Notes: generated by a model not told the origin, from the letters alone. A DNA stretch of 64,000 bases from an uncultured Paracoccaceae bacterium (GCA_937983405.1 CALJZN010000004.1:1-64000), one strand, 5' to 3'. Positions 54,559 to 64,000 are shown, counted from the first letter of the stretch. A program made the numbers and translations.

Positions 54559-55122
54559 CTAGCGCGGCGCCTCGGCGCGGTCGTGCATGGTGTAGTCGCG
54601 CAGGATGCGGAACAGCCGCACCTCCTCGGCGCCCGCCGCCTGCGCCTGCGCCGCCGCACCGGCCGCCGCCCGCGCCAGGGCGAAGGCCGCCAGCGTCACA
54701 TGGCGCCCGGGCAGAGTGACGCTTTCGTGCGCCCGCCCCCCCGGCAGGGGCACCGGGGCGCTGCCGTAGGCCGCCGCGACGAACCGACCCGGGGGCTCCG
54801 CGCCGGACCAGGGCCCCGCGCCTTCGGGCAGATGCAGGATCTGCCGGCCGACGCGGATGCGGTAGCCCGCGAAATGCAGCGCCCGGCCGGCCGCCTGCGA
54901 CCGGCGGTGCTCGGGGTCGGCGCGCCAGCCGTCGATCGCCGCCGCGTCGGCCCAGAGCTGGTGCGACAGGATCGCCCCGGGGTCGTCCTGCGGGCGGTAG
55001 CGGTCGAGGAAGACCAGCCCCGGATGGCCTGCAAGCCGCGGCTTCAGCCGGGCCGCATGCTCGAAATACTGCGCCATGTGGCCGGGCCGCGGGCGCATCT
55101 CGAAGAACAGCGCGACCGTCAC
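54559..55122 (-). CDS. ABM-like (antibiotic biosynthesis monooxygenase) protein between proB and proA
   Basis: A 187-residue protein from a GTG at 55122 that overlaps the proB stop as [44 protein letters not shown] and the following helix fit the dimeric alpha/beta ABM fold. The C-terminal half (about 110-187) may be a second, diverged copy. Role unknown; such proteins oxidise quinols or degrade heme, and many have no known activity. Its place inside the proline operon is unexplained. Confidence 0.7.
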   Translation of the reverse strand: MTVALFFEMRPRPGHMAQYFEHAARLKPRLAGHPGLVFLDRYRPQDDPGAILSHQLWADAAAIDGWRADPEHRRSQAAGRALHFAGYRIRVGRQILHLPEGAGPWSGAEPPGRFVAAAYGSAPVPLPGGRAHESVTLPGRHVTLAAFALARAAAGAAAQAQAAGAEEVRLFRILRDYTMHDRAEAPR

Positions 55123-56255
55123 AGCGCCATGTCGTCGCGGTGGATCAGCGCCGCGCGCCCCGGATGGCCGAGGATCGCCGCGATCTCGTCCGAGCGGTGG
55201 CCCATGATCGCGCGCGCCTCCTCGGCGGTGTAGCGGATCAGGCCTTTGCCCAGCGCCTCGCCCGCGGGGCCGAGGATCGCCACCGGCTCGCCCCGGCCGA
55301 AGCGGCCCGCCACCGCCCGCACCCCCGCCGGCAGAAGCGAGCGGCCCTGCGCCAGCGCCGCCGCCGCGCCGGCGTCCACCGTGACGCTGCCGCGTTCCTT
55401 CATCGCCGCGATCCAGCGCTTGCGCGCGGCCTGGGGGTCGCGCTCGGGCAGGAACCAGGTGCAGGCCGCCCCTTCGGCCAGCGCCGCCAGGGGCCTCGGG
55501 CCCGAGCCCTCGGTGATCGCCATCGCGCAGCCCCCCGCGACCGCGGTCTTGGCCGCCAGCAGCTTGGTCTTCATGCCGCCCTTCGACAGGCCCGAGACCG
55601 GATCGCCCGCCATCGCCTCGATCTCGGGCGTGATCCGCGACACCACGTCGAAGCGCCGCGCGCCCGGATCCTCCCTGGGGTTGGCGGAGTAGAAACCGTC
55701 CACGTCCGACAAGAGCACAAGCTGGTCGGCCCCGACCGTGACCGCGATCTGCGCCGCCAGCCGGTCGTTGTCGCCGAAGCGGATCTCGTCGGTGGCCACC
55801 GTGTCGTTCTCGTTCACGATGGGCACCGCGCCGAGGCCCAGGAGCGTGGCCAGCGTGGCGCGCGCGTTCAGGTAGCGGCGGCGGTCCTCGGTGTCCTCGA
55901 GCGTCACCAGAACCTGCGCGGCGGTGATGCCGTGGGGCGCCAGCGCCTCCTCGTAGGCCCGCGCCAGCCGGATCTGCCCCACCGCTGCCGCCGCCTGGCT
56001 CTGCTCCAGCGCGAGCGGGCCGGGCGGAAAGCCCAGCACCCCCCGGCCCAGCGCGATGGCCCCGGACGAGACGAGGATCACGTCCGTCCCCCGCCCGCGC
56101 AGCCAGGCCACATCCTCGGCCAGCGCCGCCAGCCAGCCGGCGCGCAGCCGGCCCGAGAGCCCCTCGACGAGCAGCGCCGAGCCGATCTTGACCACCAGCC
56201 GCCGCGCCGCGGCCAGCCGCGGGGCGACCCCGGCCGCCGCGCCTAGGGCCGCCAT
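55119..56255 (-). CDS. proB: Glutamate 5-kinase
   Basis: A 378-residue amino-acid kinase with a C-terminal PUA domain (about 285-370). [50 protein letters not shown] and [11 protein letters not shown] are the kinase motifs. It makes gamma-glutamyl phosphate for ProA and is normally feedback-inhibited by proline. ATG at 56255 lies 13 bp inside the obgE end. Confidence 0.96.
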   Translation of the reverse strand: MAALGAAAGVAPRLAAARRLVVKIGSALLVEGLSGRLRAGWLAALAEDVAWLRGRGTDVILVSSGAIALGRGVLGFPPGPLALEQSQAAAAVGQIRLARAYEEALAPHGITAAQVLVTLEDTEDRRRYLNARATLATLLGLGAVPIVNENDTVATDEIRFGDNDRLAAQIAVTVGADQLVLLSDVDGFYSANPREDPGARRFDVVSRITPEIEAMAGDPVSGLSKGGMKTKLLAAKTAVAGGCAMAITEGSGPRPLAALAEGAACTWFLPERDPQAARKRWIAAMKERGSVTVDAGAAAALAQGRSLLPAGVRAVAGRFGRGEPVAILGPAGEALGKGLIRYTAEEARAIMGHRSDEIAAILGHPGRAALIHRDDMAL

Positions 56256-57280
56256 GCCGCGACCTCCCCCTCGGCCGGCGCGGCCGGGGCGCGGGCGGCC
56301 GCGATCGCGGCCCAGAGCGTGCGCAGCACCCCCGCCACCCCCTGCCCGGTCGCACCCGAGACCTCCAGCACCGGCCCGCCCGCGGCCCGGGCCAGCGCCC
56401 GGCGCCGCGCCCCGCGCGTGCGGGTATCCAGCGCGTCGATCTTGTTCAGCGCCACGATCCGCGGCTTGGCCGCAAGCGCGGGCGAATAGGCCGCAAGCTC
56501 GGCCTCGATGGTGCGGAAGTCGCGCGTGACGGTCGCGGAGGTGCCGTCCACCAGATGCAGCAGCACGGCGCAGCGCTCGATGTGGGCAAGGAACTGGTCG
56601 CCCAGGCCGCGCCCCTCGCTCGCCCCCTCGATCAGCCCGGGGATATCGGCCAGCACGAACTCGTGCCCGTCGATGCCCGCGACCCCGAGGTTGGGCACCA
56701 GCGTGGTGAAGGGATAGTCGGCGATCTTGGGCCGCGCGTTCGAGACCGCAGCGAGGAAGGTGGACTTGCCCGCATTGGGCAGCCCCACCAGGCCTGCGTC
56801 CGCGATCAGCTTCAGCCGCAGCCACAGCACGCGCTCCACCCCCTCCTGCCCCGGGTTGGCATGGCGCGGGGCGCGGTTGGTCGCGGTCTTGAAGCGCAGG
56901 TTGCCCCAGCCGCCGTTGCCCCCCCGCGCCAGCAGCACGCGCTGGCCGGGGCGGGTGAGGTCGGCCACCACCGTCTCGCCGTCCTCGTCGAGGATCTCGG
57001 TGCCCGCGGGCACCTTCAGCACGATGTCGGCGCCGTCGGCCCCGCTGCGCTGCGCGCCCATGCCGGGCCGGCCGTTGCCGGCGAAGAAATGCTGTTGATA
57101 GCGGAAGTCGATCAGCGTGTTCAGCCCCTCCACCGCCTCGGCCCAGACATCGCCGCCCTTGCCGCCGTCGCCGCCGTCGGGGCCGCCGAACTCGACGAAC
57201 TTCTCGCGCCGGAAGCTGGAGCAGCCGGCCCCGCCCGCCCCCGAGCGGATCGTCACCTTCGCGAGATCGAGGAACTTCAT
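56243..57280 (-). CDS. obgE: GTPase Obg/CgtA
   Basis: A 345-residue ribosome-assembly GTPase. The glycine-rich Obg domain (about 1-158) includes [15 protein letters not shown] and [17 protein letters not shown]. The G domain has GLPNAGKST (G1), DIPGLIEGA (G3) and ALNKID (G4). The C-terminal extension is short and acidic/Ala-rich. ATG at 57280 was chosen because Obg proteins begin MKFLD. Confidence 0.96.
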   Translation of the reverse strand: MKFLDLAKVTIRSGAGGAGCSSFRREKFVEFGGPDGGDGGKGGDVWAEAVEGLNTLIDFRYQQHFFAGNGRPGMGAQRSGADGADIVLKVPAGTEILDEDGETVVADLTRPGQRVLLARGGNGGWGNLRFKTATNRAPRHANPGQEGVERVLWLRLKLIADAGLVGLPNAGKSTFLAAVSNARPKIADYPFTTLVPNLGVAGIDGHEFVLADIPGLIEGASEGRGLGDQFLAHIERCAVLLHLVDGTSATVTRDFRTIEAELAAYSPALAAKPRIVALNKIDALDTRTRGARRRALARAAGGPVLEVSGATGQGVAGVLRTLWAAIAAARAPAAPAEGEVAAWRP

Positions 57281-57310
57281 GGCGCGCACTGTCTCCTGCG
57301 GGCACGACGA

Positions 57311-57339
57311 TAGCAACCGGAAGGCGCCGGCGGGCGCAA
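57311..57339 (-). promoter_or_regulatory. Candidate promoter of the obgE-proBA series
   Basis: Reading leftward, TTGCGC (57339-57334), 17 bp, TTGCTA (57316-57311), 30 bp before the obgE ATG. Confidence 0.38.
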
Positions 57340-57377
57340 GGGCGGCGCCCGGCGCAGGGTGGCGCAGCGCCGCCCGG

Positions 57378-57923
57378 TCATGCCGCGCGGCCCTTGCGCA
57401 GATAGGTCCAGGTCGGCGCCACCCGGCCGCGGGCGACCGAATAGGCCTCGGCATCGCCGAGATATTCGAAGCCCGCATTGGTCAGCACCCGCGCCGACAC
57501 CGGGTTGTCCTGGAACACCTCGGCGAACAGCGTGCGCGCCCGATGCGGATCGGCCGCCACCAGCGCGCGCACCGCCTCCGAGGCGATGCCCGTGTTCCAG
57601 AACGCCGGCGCCACCCAGTAGCCGATCTGGCTTTGCCCGCGGTCCATCCGCGTCAGGCTGATGACCCCCAGCACCTCGTCCAGCCCCTGGGCCGCGCCGT
57701 CGAGCACCCAGACATCCTCGCGCCGGCCCTCCGACAGGGCGCGGGCGATGAACGCCTCGACCGCCCCCGGCGGCAGGGGGTGGGGGATGGTGCGGGTGCC
57801 CTCGGCCACCCGCCGGTCGCCGGCATACAGCGCAAGCAGGCCCGCGTCCGACCGGCGCGGGGGGCGCAGCACGAAGCGCTCGGCGGCGATCACCGGCTGC
57901 GCGGGAAGCGTTTCGAGTGTCAC
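57378..57923 (-). CDS. GNAT N-acetyltransferase
   Basis: A 181-residue RimJ/RimL-type GNAT protein. [19 protein letters not shown] is the N-terminal strand, [19 protein letters not shown] the CoA-binding region and [20 protein letters not shown] the C-terminal motif. Substrate unknown; ribosomal-protein or small-molecule amines are possible. It lies between rpmA and obgE on the same strand, as often seen in Rhodobacterales. Confidence 0.9.
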   Translation of the reverse strand: MTLETLPAQPVIAAERFVLRPPRRSDAGLLALYAGDRRVAEGTRTIPHPLPPGAVEAFIARALSEGRREDVWVLDGAAQGLDEVLGVISLTRMDRGQSQIGYWVAPAFWNTGIASEAVRALVAADPHRARTLFAEVFQDNPVSARVLTNAGFEYLGDAEAYSVARGRVAPTWTYLRKGRAA

Positions 57924-58019
57924 GGGCGTCCTCCTTCCGGGCGCGGGGCCGGCCTGTCCGGCTGCACCCCTCCTCCTGCGCCGGACCCTCCGGCCCGGCC
58001 GCTGCGGCCGCCCCCCCTG

Positions 58020-58051
58020 AACGACGAAGGGGACCGGCCTGGCCGATCCCC
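58020..58051 (-). terminator. Terminator candidate after rplU-rpmA
   Basis: Reading leftward, GGGGATCGGC pairs with GCCGGTCCCC (58051-58029) in a 10-bp stem with a short loop, followed by TTCGTCGTT. The tail is only partly T-rich. Confidence 0.55.
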
Positions 58052-58080
58052 TGGCTGCACGCGCGGTGGGAAGGACCGGC

Positions 58081-58353
58081 CTATTCGGCAGCCTCGGCCG
58101 CCGCGGGTTTGACCGATACGAAAGTGCGGCCGCGGAAGCCGGTATGGAAGGTCACCTTGCCCTCGGTCACGGCAAAGATCGTGTGATCGCTGCCCATGCC
58201 GACGCCGGTGCCCGGCCACCACTTCGTGCCGCGCTGGCGGACGATGATGTTGCCCGGAATGGCATGGCTGCCGCCCGACAGCTTCACCCCCAGCCGCCGG
58301 CCGATCGAATCGCGGCCGTTGCGCGACGAGCCGCCTGCCTTCTTGTGTGCCAT
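58081..58353 (-). CDS. rpmA: 50S ribosomal protein L27
   Basis: A 90-residue protein: [20 protein letters not shown] followed by GVKLSGG and [15 protein letters not shown] is the L27 signature; the N-terminus reaches toward the peptidyl-transferase centre. It follows rplU by 16 bp. The C-terminal tail is Ala/Glu-rich as usual in this group. Confidence 0.98.
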   Translation of the reverse strand: MAHKKAGGSSRNGRDSIGRRLGVKLSGGSHAIPGNIIVRQRGTKWWPGTGVGMGSDHTIFAVTEGKVTFHTGFRGRTFVSVKPAAAEAAE

Positions 58354-58369
58354 GGCTCGACCCCCTGCC

Positions 58370-58708
58370 CTATTCGGCCGCGGCGGCGGCAGTGCCGCCG
58401 GGCACGATGCCCGTGATGCGCACCAGCGTCAGCTTCTGCCGATGGCCGCGCGTGCGCTGCGAGGAATGCTTGCGCCGGCGCTTGTGAAAGGTGATGACCT
58501 TGTCGGCCTTGATCTGGTCGATCACCATCGCCTCGACGGCGGCGCCCGGCACGCGTGGCGTGCCCACCACCGGGGTCTCGCCGCCGACCATCAGCACGTC
58601 GTCGAAGCGCAGCGCCGCGCCCGGCTCGGCCTCGATCTTCTCGATGCGCAGGGCGTCGCCCACGCGCACCGTATATTGCTTGCCGCCGGTCTTCAGGACC
58701 GCAAACAT
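58370..58708 (-). CDS. rplU: 50S ribosomal protein L21
   Basis: A 112-residue protein. [20 protein letters not shown] and [20 protein letters not shown] are diagnostic. It binds 23S rRNA near L20. ATG at 58708 follows GGAAAAG. It lies first in the rplU-rpmA operon. Confidence 0.98.
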   Translation of the reverse strand: MFAVLKTGGKQYTVRVGDALRIEKIEAEPGAALRFDDVLMVGGETPVVGTPRVPGAAVEAMVIDQIKADKVITFHKRRRKHSSQRTRGHRQKLTLVRITGIVPGGTAAAAAE

Positions 58709-58863
58709 CGGTCTTTTCCTTCGCGTCTGTCGCGCCCTGCGGCCCCCGCACGGCGGCGGGCGTTCTGGCCGGGGCTGCCGGCGCCTTCGGGCTGCGCGCC
58801 CCGGACGCACCGGGGCGAAAGTTGCCTTGCGGCCGGGCGCATGGCCTGCACCCGGAGCGCCGC

Positions 58864-58892
58864 CTTATCGGGAAAAGCGCCGCGGATGTCAA
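58864..58892 (-). promoter_or_regulatory. Promoter of rplU-rpmA
   Basis: Reading leftward, consensus TTGACA (58892-58887), 17 bp, GATAAG (58869-58864). It implies an approximately 150-nt GC-rich leader before rplU. The promoter sits just upstream of the end of the DUF2059 gene. Confidence 0.72.
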
Positions 58893-58919
58893 GCGCCCGG
58901 ATGCCCTCGGTCGCGGCGT

Positions 58920-59801
58920 TCAGAGCTCCTCGCCGCGCAAATGGCGCGCCGCAGCAAGGCCGAGCCCGCGCGAGAGCGTGACGAAGGTGCGGTCGAAGGC
59001 CGCGGCCAGTGCCCGGTTCAGCTGCTGGCCGGCCTCGCTGGCGCTGAAGGCGATGTAGGCCTCGAGCTCGGCGTCCTCGAGCGGGCCGTAGGCGAGGACG
59101 AGGAACGATTCGAGCCAGGCGACGTTCTCCTCGCGCAGCGTCTCTTCCTGGCTCCAGACATCGGCGAGGATCTCGGCCTCGGACACGCCCCCCTCGAAGG
59201 CACCGCCCTCTATCAGCCCGCTGTAGAAGGCATAGTGGGCATTGAGGCCCCCGGCGACGTTGAACTCGACCAGATCGTTGACCGCCATGAAGCGCCGGAC
59301 CGCCGCCAGCCGCGGATCGCCGGCCGCCTCCATCGCCGCCACCCGCTCGCGCAGGGTCGCCTCGGTCGCGTCGTCCAGCAGCACCCGCCGCGCCCCGATC
59401 TCGAGCGCCACGATCCGCTGGCCGAAGTCGGAGGCGAAGAAGTCGCGCGCGGGCGCCAGCGCCCCGGGCTTTTCGCCGATGGCCTCGGCCAGGGCCGCGA
59501 CGACGGCGGCGCGCAGCTGGACGGCATCGTAAAGCCGCCCGGCCTCGGCCAGCCAGGCCGCGCCGCCGCCGCCCGGGAGAAGCTCGCGCCCGATCTCGGC
59601 CGCCTGGCGCAGCCCTTCGAGGCGCATCACCTCGGCCAGCTCGCCCAGCGCGATGACATCGGCAAGCGCATGCGCCATGCGCTGGGCCGCGACGCCGCCG
59701 GCCGCCGTCGCCGGGGGCGTCTCGGCCCGGCCCGCGCCCGCGTCGGGCCCGAGCACCGCCAGCAGGCTGATGCCCGCAAGGGCAAGGTAACGTGCGATCA
59801 T
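58920..59801 (-). CDS. Exported DUF2059 protein
   Basis: A 293-residue protein with a signal peptide (YLALAGISLLAVLGPDAGAG, cleavage near GRA-ET). Helical repeats such as RDFFASDFGQRIVALEIGAR and FIAFSASEAGQQLNRALAAAF-like segments fit the DUF2059 family (periplasmic, unknown function), which often shows two related halves. ATG at 59801. Confidence 0.78.
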   Translation of the reverse strand: MIARYLALAGISLLAVLGPDAGAGRAETPPATAAGGVAAQRMAHALADVIALGELAEVMRLEGLRQAAEIGRELLPGGGGAAWLAEAGRLYDAVQLRAAVVAALAEAIGEKPGALAPARDFFASDFGQRIVALEIGARRVLLDDATEATLRERVAAMEAAGDPRLAAVRRFMAVNDLVEFNVAGGLNAHYAFYSGLIEGGAFEGGVSEAEILADVWSQEETLREENVAWLESFLVLAYGPLEDAELEAYIAFSASEAGQQLNRALAAAFDRTFVTLSRGLGLAAARHLRGEEL

Positions 59802-60011
59802 CTCCCCTTCCCGCTGCGCCGCGCGACAGCCTCGGGGTAGCGCATCGCGGGCCTCGTTCCAAGCCCGGACTTCGGGCTGCGGCCGCCGTGCACCGCCACC
59901 GCGGCGGCGGCGGGATGCGCCGCGGTCGGCCGCCCGGCCGGCCGTCCTGCGCGCACCGTTGCCCGCACCGGGGCCCGCACCGCCGGGGCAGGCGGCCGGA
60001 CGCGGGCGCGG

Positions 60012-60839
60012 TCAGTCCCGCAGCAGCTCGTTGATCGAGGTCTTGGCGCGGGTCGCGGCGTCCACCTTCTTCACGATCACCGCGCAGTAGAGATGCACGC
60101 CCCCCGACGACGGCAGCGAGCCCGCCACCACCACCGACCCCGCCGGCACCTCGCCATACATCACCGCGCCGGTCGCGCGGTCGACGATCTTCGTGGAGCG
60201 GCCGATGAACACACCCATCCCCAGCACCGCGCCCTCGCGCACGATCACGCCCTCGACCACCTCGGAGCGCGCGCCGATGAAGCAGTCGTCCTCGATGATC
60301 GTGGGGTTGGCCTGCATCGGCTCCAGCACGCCGCCGATGCCGACGCCGCCCGACAGATGCACCCGCTTGCCGATCTGGGCGCAGGAGCCGACGGTGGCCC
60401 AGGTGTCCACCATCGTGCCCTCGTCCACATAGGCCCCGAGGTTGACGAAGCTGGGCATCAGCACCACGCCCGGCGCGATGTAGGCCGACCGGCGCACGAC
60501 GCAGGTCGGCACCGCGCGGAAGCCCGCCGCGCGCCACTCGGCCTCGCCCCAGCCGCGGAACTTCGAGTCGACCTTGTCCCACCAGCCGCCGCCCTGCGGG
60601 CCGCCGGAATGGGGTTCCATGTCCTTCAGGCGGAAGCTCAGCAGCACCGCCTTCTTGGCCCACTGGTTGACGTGCCAGCGCCCGTCGGCCTGCCGCTCGG
60701 CCACCCGCAGGCGGCCCTTGTCCAGCGCCTCGAGCGTAGCCTCGATTGCCTCGCGCGCGGGGCCGGTGGTGGCGGGGGACAGGCTGTCGCGCGCCTCCCA
60801 GGCGGCCTCGACGGCGGCGGCAAGATCGGCATAGGGCAT
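60012..60839 (-). CDS. dapD: Tetrahydrodipicolinate N-succinyltransferase
   Basis: A 275-residue left-handed beta-helix acyltransferase of the lysine/diaminopimelate pathway. [54 protein letters not shown] and [20 protein letters not shown] show the hexapeptide repeats. ATG at 60839. Downstream, 59802-60011 contains GC-rich inverted repeats but no gene. Confidence 0.97.
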   Translation of the reverse strand: MPYADLAAAVEAAWEARDSLSPATTGPAREAIEATLEALDKGRLRVAERQADGRWHVNQWAKKAVLLSFRLKDMEPHSGGPQGGGWWDKVDSKFRGWGEAEWRAAGFRAVPTCVVRRSAYIAPGVVLMPSFVNLGAYVDEGTMVDTWATVGSCAQIGKRVHLSGGVGIGGVLEPMQANPTIIEDDCFIGARSEVVEGVIVREGAVLGMGVFIGRSTKIVDRATGAVMYGEVPAGSVVVAGSLPSSGGVHLYCAVIVKKVDAATRAKTSINELLRD

Positions 60840-60870
60840 GGGCGGCCTCGCTCTCGGGGTGTCGCCCCCT

Positions 60871-60899
60871 CGCTTAGCCGCCGCGGGGCGGAAGGGCAA
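60871..60899 (-). promoter_or_regulatory. Promoter candidate of dapD
   Basis: Reading leftward, TTGCCC (60899-60894), 17 bp, TAAGCG (60876-60871). Confidence 0.45.
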
Positions 60900-60931
60900 T
60901 GCGCCCGGCGGGCCGCGCCGGGCCCCCGCCC

Positions 60932-62104
60932 TCAGGCGGCCAGCCCGGCCCCGCCGTCGGCCTCGGCCAGCACCGCAGCGTCCACGGCCGGAGGGCCCGC
61001 GCGGAGGAGCCGCCGCGCCAGCCGCCGGCCGGTGCGCCCGTCGGCCAGCGGCAGCGCCGGCCCCGCCGCCAGCACCCGCTCGCACAGCGGCGCCGGCGCC
61101 CCGGGAACCGCGGCCCCGAGAACCGCGGCGCCGAGCGCATCGGACGCCACCGGCCCGGGCCAGAGCGTTTCGGCCCAGGCGCCGTCGGCGCGCACGATCG
61201 TGTGCCGCTCGGAGAGCAGGTGGAAATACTCGACCTCGCGCGCCTCCTGCACCGGGGCGATCCCCGGCAGCCCGGCCAGATGCTTGACCGCGACCAGAAC
61301 CGCCGGCGCGCCGGTCTCGCGCGCCACCTCGGGCCCTGCCACCATCAGCCGGTGCTGCGCCGAAAGCACCAGCGGCCGGGCGGGCATGTCGGGGCCGAGC
61401 GCGCCGGCCTCGACCGCCCAAGGCCGCCAGGCGTCGCTGCTGGCCAGCCGGCCGCGCCCGCCCCAGACCCGCCCGATCCAGGCCACGGGCTGCGGCCCGT
61501 GCTGCAGCGTCTCGACGAGGTCGCCGGGGGCCAGCGCCTCGACGGGCACCTCGCCGCGCGGCGTGGCGATGCGCGTGCCCGCGGCAAAGCAGGGCGGCGA
61601 GCCGGGCTGACCCTGGCCGGCGATGTAGCCGGGATGGATCAGGCTTCCCGGGTAGGTGGAGTAATCCACGATCCCCATCATCTCGAGCGAGACGAAGTCG
61701 GCCGGATCGATGAAATCGACCGTTGTGTTCGGGAAGGCGAGGTAGAGCGTCGTCGAGCCGTCGGTGATCTCGAGGAAATGGATCCCGCCCCAGAACGGCC
61801 CGCCCGTCGTCGTCCCCGTGCCGACCGAGTGCCAGATGTTGGTGACGGTGTAGGTCGTCCCGCCCATCCAGATCAGCGAGCCCGGGTCGATGGGATTGGC
61901 CTCGCCGTCGTAATAGTAAATGATCGGTAAAGGCGGGTAGGGATTGCCGTTCGGGTCGAAGTTGTCGGTGAACGTCTTGATCGGGCCCCCGATGCCGGTG
62001 ATGAGCGGATCGGTGGGGGTGAAGGTGTACATGCTGAACGTCGGCCCGCCGCCGAGCGGCACGCCGCTGAGGACGAACGCATTTCCAAGATCGAACCACG
62101 GCAT
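60932..62104 (-). CDS. Hint-domain (Hint_2) protein
   Basis: A 390-residue protein. From residue 172, [20 protein letters not shown] followed by [11 protein letters not shown] and PVAWIGR is the Hedgehog/intein (Hint_2) start; LSAQHRLMV holds the conserved His. The N-terminal 170 residues are rich in Tyr, Thr, Gly and Asp, beta-strand-like, and the DNA there (about 61650-62090) is visibly less GC-rich than its neighbours. No signal peptide is seen; many Rhodobacterales Hint_2 proteins are type I secreted. Autocleavage at Cys172 is predicted but unproven. The start lies 3 bp after the nucleotidyltransferase stop. Confidence 0.85.
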   Translation of the reverse strand: MPWFDLGNAFVLSGVPLGGGPTFSMYTFTPTDPLITGIGGPIKTFTDNFDPNGNPYPPLPIIYYYDGEANPIDPGSLIWMGGTTYTVTNIWHSVGTGTTTGGPFWGGIHFLEITDGSTTLYLAFPNTTVDFIDPADFVSLEMMGIVDYSTYPGSLIHPGYIAGQGQPGSPPCFAAGTRIATPRGEVPVEALAPGDLVETLQHGPQPVAWIGRVWGGRGRLASSDAWRPWAVEAGALGPDMPARPLVLSAQHRLMVAGPEVARETGAPAVLVAVKHLAGLPGIAPVQEAREVEYFHLLSERHTIVRADGAWAETLWPGPVASDALGAAVLGAAVPGAPAPLCERVLAAGPALPLADGRTGRRLARRLLRAGPPAVDAAVLAEADGGAGLAA

Positions 62105-62107
62105 GGG

Positions 62108-63133
62108 TCAGACGGCTCCTGCAGGGGCGGCCCGGCGGGTCCGGGCGCGGTGAAGGTCGATCGCCTCAACCACCTCGAGCCCGAGGAGGTTGCCGGTGGC
62201 GGCGAAATGGGCCCGTGCCGCCGCGGGCGCGGCATCCTCGGCCAGCCGCGCCAGCGGCGCAATCCGCGCCGCGGCGGCCCGCGCCAGTTCGGGCAGCGCC
62301 CCGGGCACGCCGCGATGCACCGCGGCAAGGCGGTCAAGCAGCGCCCGCGTCGCCGGCGCCAGCGCCGCGGGGGCGGCGAAGGGATCCTCGCCGTCGAGGA
62401 CCAGAAGCGTCCGCAGCGCCCAGCGCAGCCGCGCCAGGGCCAGCATCCGGCCCCCCTCCAGCGCCGGCCGGCCGAGGCAGAAGCGGACGAGATCGGCCAG
62501 ATGCGCAGGCTCGGGCAGGGCCGGCGCGCGGCCGAACTGCGCCCGGGCACGCTCCAGCACCGCCGCAGGGCCGGCAAGATGGCGGTGGCAGCCCAGCACC
62601 GAGGCCGCAAAGGGCGCCCCCGCCCGCGCCTGGTCAAGGAACGCCCGGCGCGGCGCGACCGTGAGCGAGACGCGGCCGAGCGCGACGTCGCGCCGCGCGC
62701 CCTCGCGCGGGATCGCCAGCAGGTCGAGGTCCGAACGGGCATGGTGCGTTCCGCGCACACGGCTGCCGATCGCCAGAAGCGTGGTGTCCGGCGCGCAGGC
62801 CAGCAGATAGGCCAGCACCGGATGCCCCGCCGCGGTGGTCGCGCGGTCGGTGGCGCGGGCCAGCACGGCGGCCTCCAGCGGCGCAAGCGCGGCGCCCTCC
62901 ACCGTCAGCGCGCCGTTGGCCGCCACCAGCACCCTGGCGTCCCGCCCGCACGGCGGCAGGGCCGCGGAGCCGCCCGGGGGCACCACGACGCGCAGCACCG
63001 CGATGCCGTCGCCCGCCGCGACCGGGGCCGCCCGGGTGACCGGGTGCGCGGGGCAGTCCGTGGCCGGGGCTGCACCCGGACCCGTCGCCCCTGCGCCCGC
63101 GTCCGGCGCCTGCCGCATCGCCGCCCCCGCCAT
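62108..63133 (-). CDS. Cupin-like segment fused to a nucleotidyltransferase
   Basis: A 341-residue protein if ATG at 63133 is used (AGGA upstream); GTG at 63163 and ATG at 63118 are alternatives. Around residues 45-95, [20 protein letters not shown] and [20 protein letters not shown] resemble half a cupin barrel. [20 protein letters not shown] is the MNT/kanamycin-type nucleotidyltransferase motif with both acidic residues. The C-terminal half is helical and Ala-rich, as in aminoglycoside-type transferases. It is co-transcribed with the Hint gene. Substrate unknown; a cupin label is tentative. Confidence 0.68.
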   Translation of the reverse strand: MAGAAMRQAPDAGAGATGPGAAPATDCPAHPVTRAAPVAAGDGIAVLRVVVPPGGSAALPPCGRDARVLVAANGALTVEGAALAPLEAAVLARATDRATTAAGHPVLAYLLACAPDTTLLAIGSRVRGTHHARSDLDLLAIPREGARRDVALGRVSLTVAPRRAFLDQARAGAPFAASVLGCHRHLAGPAAVLERARAQFGRAPALPEPAHLADLVRFCLGRPALEGGRMLALARLRWALRTLLVLDGEDPFAAPAALAPATRALLDRLAAVHRGVPGALPELARAAAARIAPLARLAEDAAPAAARAHFAATGNLLGLEVVEAIDLHRARTRRAAPAGAV

Positions 63134-63661
63134 GGCCTTCCTGCTCCTCGAACGCCGACCCACCCCGGTCGGCCGCAGGGCGCAAGGCGCGCCACCGACC
63201 CGGACACGGCCGCGCTAATTCAGAAACGTGGAAAAACTGTGGCGGCAGCGCCGCCGATGCGCGGGGCCGCGCGCCCAGAACCCGCCGCGCGGGGCGCGCG
63301 CGTCCGGCTGCCGCGGCGGGCGGGCCGGTTCGACCTGCCCGGGGCGCGTTCTGCCGCCCGGGTCCATGTCCGGCCCCGCGGCGGCGCGGCCGTGCGGCCG
63401 GCCGTCCCCGGGTGCTGTCCCGGCGCGGGGCGTCGCACCCGCTCCGCCGCAACGGCTCGATGCTCTGCGGCGCCCCGGAAGTCGCCGACGGGAAGGGATG
63501 CAGGTCGTCCCGGCCGTCGGCCGGCGCGCGACCCCCCGGGCAGACTCGCCGAGGGGGTGGTGCACGCCCTCCTCGACGACCCGGTCCGGCGCCCGGGCGA
63601 TGCCGCGGGGATCAACCGCGCCCGGGCATCCCGCCGAGGACCGGGATTGGCGGTTGCGCGA
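63134..63661. other. Non-coding stretch upstream of phnD
   Basis: About 530 bp between the nucleotidyltransferase start and the Pho-box-like repeat. Open frames here have Arg/Pro/Gly-only composition and no recognisable family, so I see no gene. AT-richer sequence near 63216-63245 could hold a leftward promoter. Confidence 0.5.
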
Positions 63662-63690
63662 TTGTCACGATCATGTTGCGCGAGCGTCAT
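63662..63690 (+). promoter_or_regulatory. Pho-box-like triple repeat before phnD
   Basis: TTGTCAC (63662-63668), ATGTTGC (63673-63679) and GCGTCAT (63684-63690) recur with an exact 11-bp period, the spacing of PhoB half-sites. The first and third match CTGTCAT/C in five of seven positions; the middle one is weak. It lies 102 bp before the PhnD-like start. Confidence 0.5.
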
Positions 63691-63791
63691 GCGAATCGCT
63701 TAGCTCAGCGAATGTCGGTTACCGCCCGGGTGGCGGAAGCGGCGCGCGGGTCGCGTCGGCCGGCCGAACACCGAAACAGGGGACGCATTTC

Positions 63792-64000
63792 ATGACCTTC
63801 CAGAACCTGCTGGGCACGGCCTCCGCCGTCGCCGTGCTTGCCGTCACCGTCACCGTCACCCCCGCCGCCGCCGACTGGCGTCAGGGCTTCGGCAGCTTCA
63901 ACATCGGCATCCTTGGCGGCGAGAACGAGGCCGACCGCCTCCGCCGCTTCGACTGCATGAAGACCCTTGTGAGCGAGGTGCTCGGCGTGCCGGTCGAGCT
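63792..64000 (+). CDS. phnD: PhnD-like phosphonate/phosphite-binding protein (5' part only)
   Basis: The first 69 residues are in the window. A signal peptide (NLLGTASAVAVLAVTVTVTP, cleavage near AAA-DW) is followed by FNIGILGGENEADRLRRFDC and KTLVSEVLGVPVEL. This matches the start of the periplasmic phosphonate/phosphite/phosphate binding family (PF12974). AGGGGA precedes the ATG. Permease and ATPase partners would lie to the right, outside the window. Confidence 0.85.
   Translation, partial: MTFQNLLGTASAVAVLAVTVTVTPAAADWRQGFGSFNIGILGGENEADRLRRFDCMKTLVSEVLGVPVE

Noticed and set aside
63220..63690. Leftward 156-codon ORF between the nucleotidyltransferase and phnD
   Set aside because: Composed of Arg/Pro/Gly/Ala with no motif, and it covers the phnD regulatory region.
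1..64000. CRISPR arrays, IS elements, attachment sites, tRNA genes
   Set aside because: Scanned by eye for spaced repeats, terminal inverted repeats with transposase frames, and the T-loop GGTTCRANTCC pattern; none found outside coding sequence. A tRNAscan and repeat search would be decisive.

Overview
The window is very GC-rich alphaproteobacterial DNA. The gene set (ChpT, UMF1-family permease, the aglEFGAK/aglR/glk locus, olsBA, a Hint_2 protein, overlapping ATGA gene junctions) points to a Rhodobacterales-like bacterium; the species cannot be named from sequence alone. No transposon, CRISPR array, rRNA or tRNA gene was seen.

Region 1 (1-18294) is the most unusual part. A leftward gene series runs from an O-antigen-ligase-like membrane protein and a family 2 glycosyltransferase, through a KS-AT-KR-DH-ACP-TE polyketide synthase, a second glycosyltransferase, and an NRPS (formyltransferase, vestigial condensation region, adenylation domain with an inserted luciferase-like monooxygenase, PCP), to a phosphopantetheinyl transferase and two tandem SGNH-type hydrolases carrying GHSL instead of GDSL. 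A WecG/TagA/CpsF glycosyltransferase is divergent. A formylating starter module, one reducing/dehydrating ketide extension and TE release, embedded among polysaccharide genes, suggest a small formyl-aminoacyl ketide that is glycosylated or attached to a surface glycan. This is inference.

Region 2 (18293-20200) holds the SRP RNA gene on the minus strand, then a decayed SsuABC/TauABC-like importer: a binding-protein remnant joined in frame to an ATPase missing its N-terminus, a 16-bp tandem duplication that frameshifts the ATPase, and a frameshifted permease.

Region 3 (20377-34432) is housekeeping: a cyclic-nucleotide phosphodiesterase, nudC, a SRPBCC protein, zapE, a UMF1 permease, mepA, a phytase-like esterase, a yhhQ/VUT transporter, a short independent transcription unit with an 18-codon ORF and a strong terminator, arfB, pncA-pncB, a QueG-like iron-sulfur protein and a lipoprotein.

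Region 4 (34569-43452) is an alpha-glucoside system: binding protein, two permeases, GH13 alpha-glucosidase and ATPase (aglE, F, G, A, K), a divergent LacI-type repressor with two palindromic operator candidates, and glucokinase downstream.

Region 5 (43642-64000) holds speD-speE, an MFS permease, an M32 carboxypeptidase, heme A synthase, a TrmJ-like methyltransferase, a ThiE-like protein, olsB-olsA (ornithine lipids), a DUF3553 protein, chpT, obgE-proB-ABM protein-proA, a GNAT protein, rplU-rpmA, a DUF2059 protein, dapD, a cupin-like/nucleotidyltransferase gene paired with a Hint-domain gene, and the start of a PhnD-like binding protein preceded by a Pho-box-like repeat.
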